This document shows positions 24,392-32,638 of a stretch of 64,000 bases of DNA, piece after piece (the stretch's first letter is position 1; each line of letters starts with the position of its first letter). The position numbers and the translations under genes are program-made. The notes under the pieces were generated by a model. That model was given only the letters and a program-made list of their open reading frames with translations. It had not been told where the DNA came from and did no database searches. The stretch spans positions 1 through 64,000 of the forward strand of contig CALFNN010000012.1 in the NCBI GenBank assembly GCA_937902925.1, read 5' to 3'. Source of the DNA: an uncultured Opitutaceae bacterium (GTDB lineage: Bacteria > Verrucomicrobiota > Verrucomicrobiia > Opitutales > Opitutaceae).

Positions 24392-24461
24392 ACGCGGCAG
24401 CCATCCGTCAGCTCGGCGCCACGATTGCATCGGCGCGCGGATCGAGCCTCCCTTCCAGGCC

Positions 24462-25739
24462 ATGAAAACGCGCCGCGATTTCCTCAAGCTTTCCGCCGGC
24501 ACCGCCGCGGCGACCCTCACGGCTCGCGCCACGGCGGCGGTGCTGCCGGCCTCCTCCGCCACGTTCACGACCGGCGCGGTTGTCCCTGGCGTCACCGATC
24601 GCGCCTATTGGTGCTCGATCGCCAGCCGGCTTGCCACGCCGGTGCTCGACGCCCTCGCCCGTCGCCGGCTCAAGGCCGAAATGCCGGTCGAGGCGCAGCC
24701 CGCATCGAACGATCGGCCGCAATTCACCCATCTCGAGGCCCTCGGCCGGCTGCTGTGCGGCGTGGCACCGTGGCTTGAACTCGGCGATGACGCCACGGCG
24801 GAGGGAGCCGATCGTGCGCGTTTCGCCGGGCTGGCCCGCGCGGCGATCGATGCCGCCACCGATCCGGCGTCACCCGACTTCATGAATTTTTCGCGCGGCC
24901 AGCAGCCGCTGGTCGATGCCGCATTTCTCGCGCAGGCGATGGTGCGCGCGTCCACCGAACTCTGGAAAAAACTCGCACCACGCGTGCAGGCGAACGTCGT
25001 CGCCGCCCTCAAATCGTCGCGCCCGATCCAGCCCGGCGAAAACAACTGGAAACTTTTCGCGACCACCGTGGAGGTTTTTCTCCAGCGGGCTGGCGAAAAG
25101 CGCGACGCCGCCCGGCTCTTCGAGGGACTGACCAAGCACCGCGCCTGGTATGTCGGTGACGGCGTCTACGGTGACGGCCCGGAGTTTCACTGGGACTACT
25201 ACAACGCCTTTGTGATCCAGCCGATGCTGCTCGAGGCGCTCGAGGTCGTCGGCGATGAGGCGTCCGAATGGACCGACTTTCGCGGCAAGGTCCGCGAGCG
25301 GCTCACGCGTTACGCCGCAATCCAGGAACGCCTCGTCGCCCCCGATGGCTCTTATCCGGCGATCGGCCGCTCGATCGCCTATCGATGCGGCGCGTTTCAA
25401 GGCCTCGCGCTCGCGTCGCTGCGGCACCTGCTGCCGGCCGACGTCAAACCCGCGCAGGCCCGCGTTGCGCTCACCGCGGTCATCCGCCGGACGCTCGAGG
25501 CGCCGGGCACGTTCGACGACCGCGGCTGGCTGCGAATCGGGCTCGCCGGCCATCAGCCCGGCCTGGGCGAGAACTACATCTCGACGGGCAGCCTCTATTT
25601 GTGCAGCGCGGCCCTGCTTCCGCTTGGGCTGCCGGTGGGCGATCCTTTCTGGAGCGAGCCCGCCGGCAAAACCACCTGGGGAAAAGTCTGGGCGGGTGAA
25701 AACCTGCCGGGGGACCACGCGCTGCGCAGTCCCCGCTAG
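24462..25739 (+). CDS. Tat-exported DUF2264 protein
   Basis: A 425-residue protein with a twin-arginine signal (KTRRDFLKLSAGTAAAT) and a DUF2264 domain. That family has an all-helical (alpha/alpha)6-like fold, found next to polysaccharide-utilisation genes, with no established reaction that I can state. Segments supporting it are FMNFSRGQQPLVDAAFLAQA near residue 140, NNWKLFATTVEVFLQ near 190, YGDGPEFHWDYYNAFVIQPM near 240 and YPAIGRSIAYRCGAFQ near 300. The repeated Trp/Tyr and acidic residues in those segments suggest a sugar-binding groove. It follows pdhC by 70 bases on the same strand but is unrelated in function; its own promoter is likely. Confidence 0.85.
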   Translation: MKTRRDFLKLSAGTAAATLTARATAAVLPASSATFTTGAVVPGVTDRAYWCSIASRLATPVLDALARRRLKAEMPVEAQPASNDRPQFTHLEALGRLLCGVAPWLELGDDATAEGADRARFAGLARAAIDAATDPASPDFMNFSRGQQPLVDAAFLAQAMVRASTELWKKLAPRVQANVVAALKSSRPIQPGENNWKLFATTVEVFLQRAGEKRDAARLFEGLTKHRAWYVGDGVYGDGPEFHWDYYNAFVIQPMLLEALEVVGDEASEWTDFRGKVRERLTRYAAIQERLVAPDGSYPAIGRSIAYRCGAFQGLALASLRHLLPADVKPAQARVALTAVIRRTLEAPGTFDDRGWLRIGLAGHQPGLGENYISTGSLYLCSAALLPLGLPVGDPFWSEPAGKTTWGKVWAGENLPGDHALRSPR

Positions 25740-25766
25740 CGGCGCCCGATTCGGCCGGCGGCTTGG

Positions 25767-25794
25767 TTGGTTGCTGTCCGCCTGCTTTTATACA
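25767..25794 (+). promoter_or_regulatory. candidate promoter ahead of the first coiled-coil gene
   Basis: TTGGTT (25767-25772), a 16-base spacer and TATACA (25789-25794) form a fair sigma-70-like pair. Transcription would begin near 25802 and give a leader of about 130 bases before the ATG at 25933. Confidence 0.3.
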
Positions 25795-25932
25795 CCGCGG
25801 CGATGAGCCAACCCTTGGGCGGCATTGGCCCTCGAGCGGGATTCTCCTTCTGCCGGAAACGGTTAGGGTTGGCCGGCACCGGGAACTTTCCGAAGCCCGG
25901 CGGTTCCATGGGCCTATCCACCCACAAAAACC

Positions 25933-26778
25933 ATGAAAGAATACTCTGAAGAGATGGCCGCCCTCCACCACGACTCGCCATCCGAGCACGATGGCCTCCC
26001 CGCCCCGGTTCGCCGGACTCGCTTCGCCGAGCAAATCCCCGTCATCGTCCTCACCGCCGCGCTCGTGATCGGCGCACTCGCCTGGATGCGCCACACCGAC
26101 TCCACCCAGCGTGCCGCGGATCTCGAGCCTCTCCGCGCCCAAAACGAGGCCCTTCAGGCGCAGAGCGAGGAAAACCGCCGGCAGCTCGAGTCCACGACGC
26201 AGCTCCTCAAGCAGGCGATCACCAAGAGCGACGGGATGCTGTTCCGCCCCGAGCAGGAGATTCAGAAACTCAACGACCAGCGCGTCACGCTGCTCGCCGA
26301 CGAGATCGCGAAAAAGATCCAGCCGGCGCTGCCCGCCCCGAAGAGCGCGGAGGAAATGGCCCAACTCCAGCAGGAGCAGACCGACAAGGTCGCCAACCGC
26401 CTGACCGACAATCTCCGCCCGATGATCGCCGACCTCTCCACGGCCCAGAAAAATGCGTCCGCCGAGACCGCCCAGCGCTACGAGACACGCGTGCAGGAGT
26501 TGAACAAGAACCTGCGGCAAACCCAGGCCGCGGCCCAGGATGCCCTCGCCCTGACCCATGAGGTTTCCGCCCTCTATCTCGATTCGTTCAAGGATCAGGG
26601 CGTCCTGATGCGCCTGTTCTCGCTGCCGGCCAACCTCGTGATCGACACGGCGAAGCTGAATCTCGTCACCAGTCGCGATCGCGCCAAGGCCCAGCAGGAG
26701 CTCTCCGCGAAGATGAGCGAACTCGAAAAACGGCTGAGCGATATCCACACGGTGGCGGTCACCGACACCAAGGGCTGA
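25933..26778 (+). CDS. membrane-anchored coiled-coil protein, paralogue 1
   Basis: A 281-residue protein with a polar His/Asp/Ser-rich N-terminal tail of about 32 residues, one membrane helix (about 36-52), and a long charged helical region rich in Gln, Glu, Lys and Ala predicted to form coiled coils (about 60-215). It closes with a conserved block, EVSALYLDSFKDQGVLMRLF through IDTAKLNLVTSRDR, and a last helix. I do not recognise the family. It is clearly a paralogue of the next gene, sharing most residues from the membrane helix on. The N-terminal tail, absent from the paralogue, has codon use that is less GC-rich than its surroundings. No enzyme motif is visible; a structural envelope role is only a guess. 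Confidence 0.75.
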   Translation: MKEYSEEMAALHHDSPSEHDGLPAPVRRTRFAEQIPVIVLTAALVIGALAWMRHTDSTQRAADLEPLRAQNEALQAQSEENRRQLESTTQLLKQAITKSDGMLFRPEQEIQKLNDQRVTLLADEIAKKIQPALPAPKSAEEMAQLQQEQTDKVANRLTDNLRPMIADLSTAQKNASAETAQRYETRVQELNKNLRQTQAAAQDALALTHEVSALYLDSFKDQGVLMRLFSLPANLVIDTAKLNLVTSRDRAKAQQELSAKMSELEKRLSDIHTVAVTDTKG

Positions 26779-26806
26779 TCGCATCGCGCTGCGTCCCGCG
26801 ATTTTC

Positions 26807-26833
26807 GCGCCGGCTTCCGCCGGCGCTTTTTTT
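26807..26833 (+). terminator. intrinsic terminator after paralogue 1
   Basis: An 8-bp perfect GC stem, GCGCCGGC (26807-26814) and GCCGGCGC (26819-26826), with a TTCC loop is followed by seven T (26827-26833). It lies 29 bases after the stop at 26778, so the two paralogues are at least partly separate transcripts. Confidence 0.88.
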
Positions 26834-27015
26834 CGCCCGGGAGCCGTGTGCGGGCGCGGCCCGGCGCGCCCGCCTGTCCAAAGAACGGGAACTTCTTGCG
26901 CGCTGCCCGCTCCCAGGTCTAAAAGCTGCCCGCGGCGGCGCCGGCCGCCCCGGTGGCAATTCCCGCTTCTGCCGCCGCGATTCTCCCCACCCGCAATCCC
27001 CGAACCCCATTCCCC

Positions 27016-27783
27016 ATGTGGCAGAAATTCAAAGAGCAGATTCCCGTCCTTGTGATCACCGTCGCTCTCGTGGTCGGTTCGGTCGCCTATTTCTCCGACA
27101 ACATGACCAACCGCCAGCGGGCTGACCTCGCGCCGTTGCGGGACCAAAACGACGCCCTGCGCGCCCAGGCCGAGGAAAACCGCCGCCAACTGGAAGCCAC
27201 GACCCAGCTGCTCAAGCAGGCCATCGCGAAAAGCGAGGGACTGCTGTTTCAACCCGAGACGGAAATTCAAAAACTCAACGACCAACGGGTCACACTTTTG
27301 GCGGACGAAATTGCGAAGAAGATCCAGCCGGCCTTTCCCGCGCCCAAGACCGCCGAGGAGATCGCGCAGCTGCAAAACGAACAGGTCGACCGGGTCGCCG
27401 ACCGGCTGACGGCGAATCTCCGCCCGATGCTCGCCGGCGTTGACAACCACCCGCAGGAATCGGTCGCCGAGGTCTCCCGCCAGTATCAGGAGCGGGTCGC
27501 GACCCTCGACCAAAACCTCCAGGCCACGCAGGCCGCCGCGCAGGATGCGCTCGCGCTGACCCATGAGGTCTCCGCTCTTTACCTCGATTCGTTCAAGGAC
27601 CAGGGCGTGCTCGTGCGCCTGCTCTCGCTGCCGGCCAATCTCCTGATCGACACGGCCAAGTTGAACCTCGTTGGCAGCCGCGACCGCACCAAGGCGCAGG
27701 AGGAACTCGCGGCGAAGATGCACGAGTTGGAAACCCGCCTCGCCGACGTGCGCGGCGGCACGGCCGTCAACGGGAAGAAGTAG
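27016..27783 (+). CDS. membrane-anchored coiled-coil protein, paralogue 2
   Basis: A 255-residue protein with almost no cytoplasmic tail (MWQKFKEQIP), a membrane helix (about 9-26), and the same coiled-coil region and C-terminal block as paralogue 1 (VSALYLDSFKDQGVLVRLL and IDTAKLNLVGSRDR). The two proteins share most residues over about 240 positions, with matching segments such as LNDQRVTLLADEIAKKIQPA in both. The ATG at 27016 is chosen because the longer frame from 26953 reads through non-conserved spacer. An intrinsic terminator separates the two genes, and a possible weak promoter (TTGCGC, 16 bases, TCTAAA) lies between them. Confidence 0.75.
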   Translation: MWQKFKEQIPVLVITVALVVGSVAYFSDNMTNRQRADLAPLRDQNDALRAQAEENRRQLEATTQLLKQAIAKSEGLLFQPETEIQKLNDQRVTLLADEIAKKIQPAFPAPKTAEEIAQLQNEQVDRVADRLTANLRPMLAGVDNHPQESVAEVSRQYQERVATLDQNLQATQAAAQDALALTHEVSALYLDSFKDQGVLVRLLSLPANLLIDTAKLNLVGSRDRTKAQEELAAKMHELETRLADVRGGTAVNGKK

Positions 27784-27794
27784 CTTCGCCGTTC

Positions 27795-27811
27795 CCGCCT
27801 CCGCGAGGCGG
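27795..27811. terminator. short hairpin between converging genes
   Basis: CCGCCTC (27795-27801) and GAGGCGG (27805-27811) form a 7-bp stem with a CGC loop in the 49-base space between the stops of paralogue 2 and the DASS transporter. No T-run follows on either strand, so it may be a weak bidirectional end. Confidence 0.35.
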
Positions 27812-27832
27812 TCTCCACCTTGGAACCCGGAG

Positions 27833-29302
27833 TCATCCGGCGGTCGCCGCCAGCCAGGGCACGCCGACCAGCAGCAGCGCGCCGATGAAAACCAGTCCGA
27901 ACACGAGGCCGAGCCGCCAGAAATCCCGGCGCGATAGGAATCCGCAGCCGAAATAAACCGGCGCGGGACCGCACGCATAAGGCGTCAGCACCCCCATGAT
28001 CCCGAGGCAGAATACCAGCAGCAGGGCGAATTCCCGCATCGGCACGCCGGGAACGCCCGCGCCCGCCGCCAGCACCACCGGCAGCATTGCGGTGGTATGC
28101 GCCGTGAGCCCGGCGAACATGTAGTGAATGAAAAAAAACAACGCCACGAGCGCGAGCATGACCCCCAGCGGCGACAACCCGCCGAGCAGCACGGCGGAAT
28201 TCTTTCCCAGCCACGTGATGAAGCCGGTCTTGTTCAGCCCATCGGCCAGCACCACCATCGTCGCGAACCACGCGAGCACGTTCCAGGCGCTGTGATGCGC
28301 CACGATGTCCGCCCACGTGACGACGCGGCAGACAATCATCAGGCAGATCGCGACCAGCGCCACCAGCGTCGCGTCGATCCAGTCGCCCCCCAGGATCCAT
28401 AGTCCCAGCGCGATCAGCACGAGCGCACCCATGACCAGTTCCCGCCGGGTGACGGGCCCCATGGCCGCCAGCTCTTGCGCCGCCCATCGCGGAACCTCCG
28501 CGCTCGTCGTTATCTCCGGCGGATAGATTTTATAAATCAGCCACGGGAGTGAGAGCACGAGCAGCGCCCCGACCGGCAGAAAGCCCGTGAACCACTGGCC
28601 CCAGGTGATCGCAACGCCCGTCGTCTTCCGCACCAGGTCGAGCGCGAAGGCGTTCGGCGCGAGCGCGGTCACAAACATCGAGCTGGTCACGCACGTCACC
28701 GCAAAGGCCGTCCACATCAGGTAGGCGCCGATCTTGCGCGCCGACTCCCCGGGCTGCGAACCGTAGAGCGCGGGGATGTTGCGGATGACGGGATAGATCG
28801 TCCCGGCGCTCCGTGCGGTGTTTGATGGCGTGAACGGCGCCAGCACCAAGTCCGACAGGGCGACCGCATAACCAAGCCCGAGCGTCCGGCCGCCCAGCCG
28901 TCGCACCAGCACGAGCGCAATGCGCCGGCCCAATCCGGTTTTTTCGTAACCCATGGCGAAGACAAACGCGCCGAAGATCAGCCAGACCGTGCTGTTCGCA
29001 AAACCCGCCAGCGCCCATTTGATCGCCTCGCCCGGAAGGCGGAATCCCGGGTCCGCCCGCTGCGCCGCGCTAAACGGCAGCCCCGACGCCGCGAGCAGCG
29101 TCACGCCCATCAACCCGACCGCGGCGCCCGGGAGCGGCTCGGTCACCAGCGCCAGGATCACGGCGGCAAACACCGCGAAATAACGCCACGCCTCGGGCGC
29201 CAGTCCCGCGGGCGGCGGCAGCAACGCGAGAATCGCGCCCAGCGCGAGCGGAGCCCCGGCGCGCCAGACCGTCGGGGAGACTTTGCGGCCGGAGGTCGTC
29301 AT
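27833..29302 (-). CDS. DASS-family (SLC13) anion/dicarboxylate transporter
   Basis: A 489-residue inner-membrane transporter with about twelve to fourteen helices. The first SNT-type signature is APFTPSNTARSAGTIYPVI near residue 150, which in this family contributes to the sodium and carboxylate site. The second half carries the related LTPYACGPAPVYFGCGF near 440. This subgroup resembles CitT and plastid 2-oxoglutarate/malate carriers, so a C4-dicarboxylate or tartrate-like substrate is likely. It starts 13 bases after a D-malate/tartrate dehydrogenase gene on the same strand, which supports uptake of that enzyme's substrate. Whether it is a sodium symporter or an exchanger cannot be read from the sequence. 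Confidence 0.88.
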   Translation of the reverse strand: MTTSGRKVSPTVWRAGAPLALGAILALLPPPAGLAPEAWRYFAVFAAVILALVTEPLPGAAVGLMGVTLLAASGLPFSAAQRADPGFRLPGEAIKWALAGFANSTVWLIFGAFVFAMGYEKTGLGRRIALVLVRRLGGRTLGLGYAVALSDLVLAPFTPSNTARSAGTIYPVIRNIPALYGSQPGESARKIGAYLMWTAFAVTCVTSSMFVTALAPNAFALDLVRKTTGVAITWGQWFTGFLPVGALLVLSLPWLIYKIYPPEITTSAEVPRWAAQELAAMGPVTRRELVMGALVLIALGLWILGGDWIDATLVALVAICLMIVCRVVTWADIVAHHSAWNVLAWFATMVVLADGLNKTGFITWLGKNSAVLLGGLSPLGVMLALVALFFFIHYMFAGLTAHTTAMLPVVLAAGAGVPGVPMREFALLLVFCLGIMGVLTPYACGPAPVYFGCGFLSRRDFWRLGLVFGLVFIGALLLVGVPWLAATAG

Positions 29303-29315
29303 CGCGGTGGCGCGT

Positions 29316-30389
29316 CTACGCGTCCAACCGCCGGATGACTTCGGTGGTCAGGCCCGTCGTCGTCAGTTTGCCGCCGATGTCGGGCGTCAGGCAGCCGTCG
29401 GAAAACGCCCGCCCGACCGCCCGGCGCACCGTTGCCGCCGCCACCGCCTCGCCCAGCCATTCGAGCATCATCGCGCCGCTGAGGATCGCGCCCGCGGGGT
29501 TCGCGATGCCCTGCCCCGCGATGTCCGGCGCCGAGCCGTGCACCGGCTCGAACAACGATGGCGCGCGCCGCGATGGATCGAGGTTGGCCGAGGGATTCAG
29601 GCCGAGGCTGCCCGTGATGCCGCCCGTCAGGTCGCTGAGGATGTCGCCAAAAAGATTCGAGCCGACCACGACATCGAACGTGTGCGGCCGGCGCACCAGC
29701 TCGAGCGTCGCTGCATCGATATGAAGTTTCTCGATCGCGACGTCGGCAAACCCCGGCGCCATTTCCGCGAGCACCTTGTCCCACAGGACATAGGCGTAGC
29801 GTTGCGCGTTCGACTTCGTGATCATCGTCAACCGGCGCCGCCGGGTGCGGGCCAGCTCGAACGAAAACCGCATGATTCGCTCGACTCCGCGCCGCGTATG
29901 AACCGCCGATTGCACGGCGATCTCGCCGGGAGTCCCGGTCGCGAACGCCCCGCCGTTGTCGACGTATTCGCCCTCGGAGTTTTCCCGCACGACCACGAGA
30001 TCGATCGGCTGGTCGCTGCGCAGCGGCCCGGCCACGCCGGGAAACGTCCGCGCCGGCCGCACGCAGGCGTAAAGATCGAACGCCTGCCGCATCCGGATGA
30101 GCGGCGCGAGCGTGATGTGATCCGGCAACCGCGCCGGCCACCCCACCGCACCGAGAAAGACCGCGTCGAAACCGCGCAGCCTGGCCAGGAAGTCCTCCGG
30201 CGCCACCACGCCGTGACGCTCATAGTGCGCGATGCCCCAGTCGAACCGCGTGCACTCGAGGCGAAATCCTCCCGCCTGCTGCTCGACAGCCTGCAGCACG
30301 GCCAGCGTCGCATCGACCACCTCGGGGCCGATGCCGTCGCCGGGATAAAGTGCGATGCGGAAACTTTTCGCGGGGTTGGCGGAGGGCAC
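29316..30389 (-). CDS. D-malate / tartrate dehydrogenase (TtuC/DmlA type)
   Basis: A 357-residue NAD-dependent beta-decarboxylating dehydrogenase of the isocitrate/isopropylmalate superfamily. The chain has LYPGDGIGPEV at the start, GAVGWPARLPDHITL near residue 80, VVRENSEGEY near 130, ATGTPGEIAVQSAVHTRRGV near 145, SNLFGDILSDL near 245 and LFEPVHGSAPDIAG near 275. The GAVGWP..PDH segment and the VRENSEGEY loop match E. coli DmlA and Pseudomonas tartrate dehydrogenase better than LeuB. Expected reactions: D-malate to pyruvate, or tartrate to oxaloglycolate. The start is uncertain: GTG at 30389 is chosen, with GTG at 30395 equally possible. The transporter gene follows 13 bases downstream. No leu genes are nearby. 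Confidence 0.85.
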   Translation of the reverse strand: MPSANPAKSFRIALYPGDGIGPEVVDATLAVLQAVEQQAGGFRLECTRFDWGIAHYERHGVVAPEDFLARLRGFDAVFLGAVGWPARLPDHITLAPLIRMRQAFDLYACVRPARTFPGVAGPLRSDQPIDLVVVRENSEGEYVDNGGAFATGTPGEIAVQSAVHTRRGVERIMRFSFELARTRRRRLTMITKSNAQRYAYVLWDKVLAEMAPGFADVAIEKLHIDAATLELVRRPHTFDVVVGSNLFGDILSDLTGGITGSLGLNPSANLDPSRRAPSLFEPVHGSAPDIAGQGIANPAGAILSGAMMLEWLGEAVAAATVRRAVGRAFSDGCLTPDIGGKLTTTGLTTEVIRRLDA

Positions 30390-30524
30390 GCCCACGAGGT
30401 TGGGAAAGCGCGGGCGCGGTGCGACATGAAATTTTTTGGGGACGGATTCGAGCTGCCGTGGCCGCCTGCGCAGGCTGCGGCCGGCGACGCAGCTTGCGCC
30501 GCCCTCGCTCCACCCACCCGGATC

Positions 30525-30549
30525 CCGGGCGATGGCCCGGCGTTTTTTT
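30525..30549 (+). terminator. terminator-like hairpin in the leader of the lyase gene
   Basis: CCGGGC (30525-30530), GATG loop and GCCCGG (30535-30540) are followed by CG and seven T (30543-30549). It lies 43 bases before the ATG of the heparinase-like gene and no plus-strand gene ends upstream, so an attenuator is possible. Confidence 0.45.
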
Positions 30550-30591
30550 ATTTTTATTACTTTCAAACTCGTGCACGTTCCTCCTCCTCCC

Positions 30592-32607
30592 ATGCGTCTC
30601 GTCCTTCTTCCGCTCCTCCTCGGCGGCGTGTTTCTCCCCGTGTCCGTCGCGGCCCCGTTTCCCAAGCCCGATCCCGACCGGGCGTTCGCGGACCAGAAAA
30701 TTTACGACCCCGCCGGCCGGCCCTGGCGGGTGGCCCGCGAGGACTGGGCCGGCGCCAAAGAACGCATCGCGACCGATCCCGGTTGGGCCCAGTGGCTCCG
30801 GCGCGAGCGCGCCGGGGTCGACGGATGGATCGCGAAGCACCACGACCGCGTCGAGTGGGTCGCCGGGTGGTCCCACGACGGCGTAAGTCCCAAGGACGCC
30901 TCCCGGCTCATCTGGACCGACAAGATTCCCGGCGAGGAAGTGCCGTTCGTCAGCAGCCCGTCCGACCCGCACGTCGAGGTCACACCGAAGATTCTGGCTT
31001 GGTGGGTGGTGTCGTTCCGCGGCCGTCATGCCGACACGATGGTGCGCGCCGCCCGGCTTTACCGCCTGACCGGCGACGAGCGCTATGCGGCGTGGGCCGC
31101 CGGCCAGATGGACTTCTACGCGGACAACTACCTCAAGTGGGCGCCGCAGCGCGAGGGCGCCCGACTCTTCTGGCAGACCCTCACCGAGGCCTCGAACCTG
31201 GTGAAATATGTCGAAACCGTCCGTCTCCTCGGCGGCTACGCCCCGACCGCCCGCCGCCAGTCGTGGCGGGAAAAGTTTTTCCAACCCGAGGTTGCCGTCC
31301 TCAACGCCAACTTCCAGGCGATCCACAACATCGCCACCTGGCAGCGCTGTGCCGTCGCCCAAGTGGCCTTGCTGTTCGGCGACGAGGCGATGTGGCACGA
31401 GGCGATCGACGGAAAATTCGGCCTGCGCGCCCAGATGGCCGGGGGCGTCACGAGCGACTACCTCTGGCACGAGCAATCGCTCGGCTACAATAATTTCGTC
31501 GTCAGCGCCGTCCTCACGCTCTTCACGACCGCGGGCCTCTACGATCGCGCCGCGGAGCTCGCCCCGGAAATGGCCATCGCCGAAAACCTGATGCTCAGCC
31601 TCGCCACGCTGCGTTTCCCCGAGGGCCACCTGCCCAATCCCGCCGACTCCGGTGCGCCCGGCATAGCTCCCGATCGCGCGCTCTACGCCTCGGCCGCGCG
31701 GGTGTTTCCCACCCCGCTCGGTCTCGAGGCCGTCGCCGGCCGCCACGATTGGGCCACGTTGCTCGATCCGCTGCCGCCGGCTCCCCGCGCCTCGAGGCTT
31801 CCCGCCGTCGTCAGTCGCAACCTCGCAACGACCCGCATGGCCCTGCTGCAGTCCGGCCCGTGGCAGGTTTTTTTCCACTACGGCCAGCTCACCCGTTCCC
31901 ACACCGAGGCCGAGGCGCTCAACTACTCCGCTTATTTCGGCAACGTCGATGTCACCCACGACACCGGCACGGTGGGCTACGGATCGCCGCTGCACCGCGG
32001 CTATTACACGCGGGGCGCGAACCACAATGTCCCGCTCGTGAACGGCGAGGGCGAGGACCTCGGCCCGCTCGACGAGCGCCGCGAGTGGGTTGTCGAACAA
32101 GGTGACGAGCTTTCGCCGCTGCGCGGCGAGCTTTTGGAATATTCCGCCTCGCCCGCGCGTGTGAGCGCCGCCCAACCGCACTACCAGGCCAGCGTCTCCG
32201 CCCGCCGCAGGCTCGAGATCAAGGGCGACACGCTGGTCGACACCGTCACGCTCGCTGACACGGCAAAGGAGCCGCCAAAGCTCGGGCTCACGCTCCACGT
32301 GCAGGGCAAGGCCCGGTTGGGCGGCGACTTTTCGCCCGCCGCCGATTTCGCGGCCGGCCGGCCGGAGCCCTTTGCGCAGTGGCGTGACGTCCGTGGCGCG
32401 ACGTTTCGCGACCACGCCACATTCGATGTCGACTACGGTGGAACGGTATTGCGCGTGACGCTGACCGCGCCGGGCGAATTCCAGTTGTGGCACGGCAACA
32501 CGCCCGATGCGCCGCCCCTGCGTCGCGAATCGTTTTATCTCGAGCTCTCGCGGCCGGCGTCCGCCGCAACCTTCACCACCACATTCGCCCCGGCTGCGCC
32601 GCCCTGA
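30592..32607 (+). CDS. exported heparinase II/III-like polysaccharide lyase
   Basis: A 671-residue secreted enzyme with a signal peptide (1-21). Residues about 40-370 form an (alpha/alpha)-barrel of the alginate-lyase type, with WVVSFRGRHADTMVRAARLY near 140, NFQAIHNIATWQRCA near 240 and YLWHEQSLGYNNFV near 295. Residues about 400-665 form the beta-sandwich Heparinase_II_III domain, with YSAYFGNVDVTHDTGTVGYG near 445 and ANHNVPLVNGEGEDL near 475. The two-domain layout is that of uronic-acid-polymer lyases (PL15/PL17-like). The substrate (alginate, heparin-like or other uronan) cannot be told. The ATG at 30592 gives MRLVLLPLLLGG. Divergent from the tartrate-type dehydrogenase. Confidence 0.85.
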   Translation: MRLVLLPLLLGGVFLPVSVAAPFPKPDPDRAFADQKIYDPAGRPWRVAREDWAGAKERIATDPGWAQWLRRERAGVDGWIAKHHDRVEWVAGWSHDGVSPKDASRLIWTDKIPGEEVPFVSSPSDPHVEVTPKILAWWVVSFRGRHADTMVRAARLYRLTGDERYAAWAAGQMDFYADNYLKWAPQREGARLFWQTLTEASNLVKYVETVRLLGGYAPTARRQSWREKFFQPEVAVLNANFQAIHNIATWQRCAVAQVALLFGDEAMWHEAIDGKFGLRAQMAGGVTSDYLWHEQSLGYNNFVVSAVLTLFTTAGLYDRAAELAPEMAIAENLMLSLATLRFPEGHLPNPADSGAPGIAPDRALYASAARVFPTPLGLEAVAGRHDWATLLDPLPPAPRASRLPAVVSRNLATTRMALLQSGPWQVFFHYGQLTRSHTEAEALNYSAYFGNVDVTHDTGTVGYGSPLHRGYYTRGANHNVPLVNGEGEDLGPLDERREWVVEQGDELSPLRGELLEYSASPARVSAAQPHYQASVSARRRLEIKGDTLVDTVTLADTAKEPPKLGLTLHVQGKARLGGDFSPAADFAAGRPEPFAQWRDVRGATFRDHATFDVDYGGTVLRVTLTAPGEFQLWHGNTPDAPPLRRESFYLELSRPASAATFTTTFAPAAPP

Positions 32608-32638
32608 GAGACTGTGGCGCCCGCCCGCGCGGCCCTGT

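Noticed and set aside
25803-25949. Short plus-strand frame in the leader of coiled-coil paralogue 1
   Set aside because: It overlaps the real start and has no sign of selection; a leader peptide cannot be shown.
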